DNA from: Elusimicrobiaceae bacterium
GTDB taxonomy: Bacteria; Elusimicrobiota; Elusimicrobia; Elusimicrobiales; Elusimicrobiaceae
Reading direction: 5' to 3'
DNA length: 5,408 nt
NCBI GenBank assembly: GCA_024405075.1
Contig: JAKSPG010000099.1
Location: 1-5,408 of the forward strand
The number at the start of each line of letters is the position of its first letter. Within the stretch, counting starts at the first letter, position 1. This document shows positions 4,793 to 5,408 of this stretch, piece by piece. The position numbers and the translations under genes were made by a program. Under the pieces are notes generated by a model that saw nothing but the letters and a program-made list of their open reading frames with translations, was not told the origin of the DNA and searched no databases.

Positions 4793-5368
4793 TTACGGCA
4801 AACTGTATCCATATTGTCCACCCCAACCACCCACAGGGTTCGCACCAAAAAGTTTTTTACAATAAGCTCCCACTGCAACAATGGGATGACTCATGCCCGT
4901 CGGGTCTCTTTCGCCGCAATAAAGCGTACCGCGCCGAAAGGGATTAATATCATCATTTAACGGGATAAAAAATCCACCGCCCTCATACTTGCCGGACGTA
5001 CGCAGTAAAAACACTCCTTTCGCTCCACCCACAGCGCTATATAAAGTGATTGCCCACTCCTTGTTTTGACAACCAGAAGCAAGTGTCGTACACAAATACT
5101 CTGCTTTCTGTGCATCGGTAAGCCCTACGTCCAATTCGTCTATGTTAGTAGCGTACGCGCCGTTGGCTAAATAATATGTTTCTGCGGCTTGGGCAATTGG
5201 TTTTAAAAGGGTGAGTGCCTGCGTGGCTTTAGATTTTTCCACGGCTTTTTGATATTGCGGTAAGGCCACGGCCGCTAAAATACCGATGATTAACACCACA
5301 ACCAACAACTCAATTAACGTAAATGCTTTGACGTCTAAACATCCTGTAAAACGACTTTTATTTTGCAT
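4793..5368 (-). CDS. Type IV pilin-like protein (PilE/PilA or pseudopilin family)
   Basis: 191-residue prepilin. The leader is 15 residues (MQNKSRFTGCLDVKA), followed by FTLIELLVVVLIIG and ALPQYQKAVEKSKATQ; Glu20 is mature position 5. The hydrophobic helix (about 16-37) is the membrane anchor and fibre core. The residue before the cut is Ala15 rather than Gly. The helix continues to about residue 70 (AAETYYLANGAYATNIDEL), close to the plus-strand pilin at 337 in this stretch, then the sequences diverge. The globular domain ends in a Gly/Tyr-rich tail (VGGWGGQYGYSLP). Four mature cysteines (93, 100, 151, 170) could make two disulfides. AAGGGGGG (5375-5382) lies six bases before the ATG. The 40-base leader and leader peptide match the gene at 1-85. 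It is a single gene between its own promoter and terminator; major versus minor pilin cannot be decided here. Confidence 0.92.
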   Translation of the reverse strand: MQNKSRFTGCLDVKAFTLIELLVVVLIIGILAAVALPQYQKAVEKSKATQALTLLKPIAQAAETYYLANGAYATNIDELDVGLTDAQKAEYLCTTLASGCQNKEWAITLYSAVGGAKGVFLLRTSGKYEGGGFFIPLNDDINPFRRGTLYCGERDPTGMSHPIVAVGAYCKKLFGANPVGGWGGQYGYSLP

Positions 5369-5402
5369 ATATATCCCCCCTTATAAATGGGCTTATAGGC
5401 AA

Positions 5403-5408
5403 AATGTA
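5403..5408 (-). promoter_or_regulatory. Probable -10 box of the right-hand pilin promoter (window edge)
   Basis: TACATT on the minus strand stands at the same distance from its ATG as TATATT does from the ATG of the left-edge pilin, and is followed by the same TTGC. The -35 and any homopolymer spacer would lie just outside the window. Support comes from alignment of the two leaders rather than from the box alone. Confidence 0.5.

Overview
The window looks like a piece of a bacterial chromosome in which an HrcA-controlled chaperone operon (hrcA-grpE-dnaK, minus strand) is flanked by genes for type IV pilin-like proteins. The organism is most likely a member of the Elusimicrobiota, close to Elusimicrobium. 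This is an inference: genomes of that group carry many pilin genes with an almost invariant 'FTLIELLVVVLIIG...ALPQYQKAV' N-terminus, the intergenic DNA is very AT-rich, and heat-shock control here is of the HrcA/CIRCE type. No rRNA or other phylogenetic marker is present to prove it.

Left part (1-861): two divergent pilin genes share a 251-bp intergenic region. The minus-strand gene is cut by the window edge, so only its first 28 codons are present. The plus-strand gene is complete (174 aa). Each has its own sigma70-type promoter, and each promoter has an 11-bp A/T homopolymer in the spacer between -35 and -10. This makes phase-variable pilin expression a testable possibility. A strong bidirectional terminator (879-911) separates the plus-strand pilin from the end of dnaK.

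Middle (930-4618): hrcA, grpE and dnaK lie in that order on the minus strand. hrcA and grpE overlap by 8 bp, and 52 bp separate grpE from dnaK. GrpE is the nucleotide-exchange factor for DnaK, and HrcA is the repressor of the operon. No dnaJ follows dnaK. The promoter is a perfect consensus (TTGACA, 17 bp, TATAAT). It has an HrcA operator (CIRCE) just downstream of the -10 and a second, weaker CIRCE-like half-site upstream that overlaps the -35. The operators and an unusual inverted repeat pairing the -10 region with the hrcA start codon are the most distinctive regulatory features.

Right part (4619-5408): about 120 bp without a gene hold a cluster of small hairpins, one resembling the T-arm end of a tRNA. 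Then come an intrinsic terminator and a third pilin gene (191 aa, minus strand), whose 5' leader matches that of the left-edge pilin gene nearly base for base in layout. I see no phage, transposon, CRISPR or toxin-antitoxin system. The most notable content is the pilin gene family and its promoter architecture.
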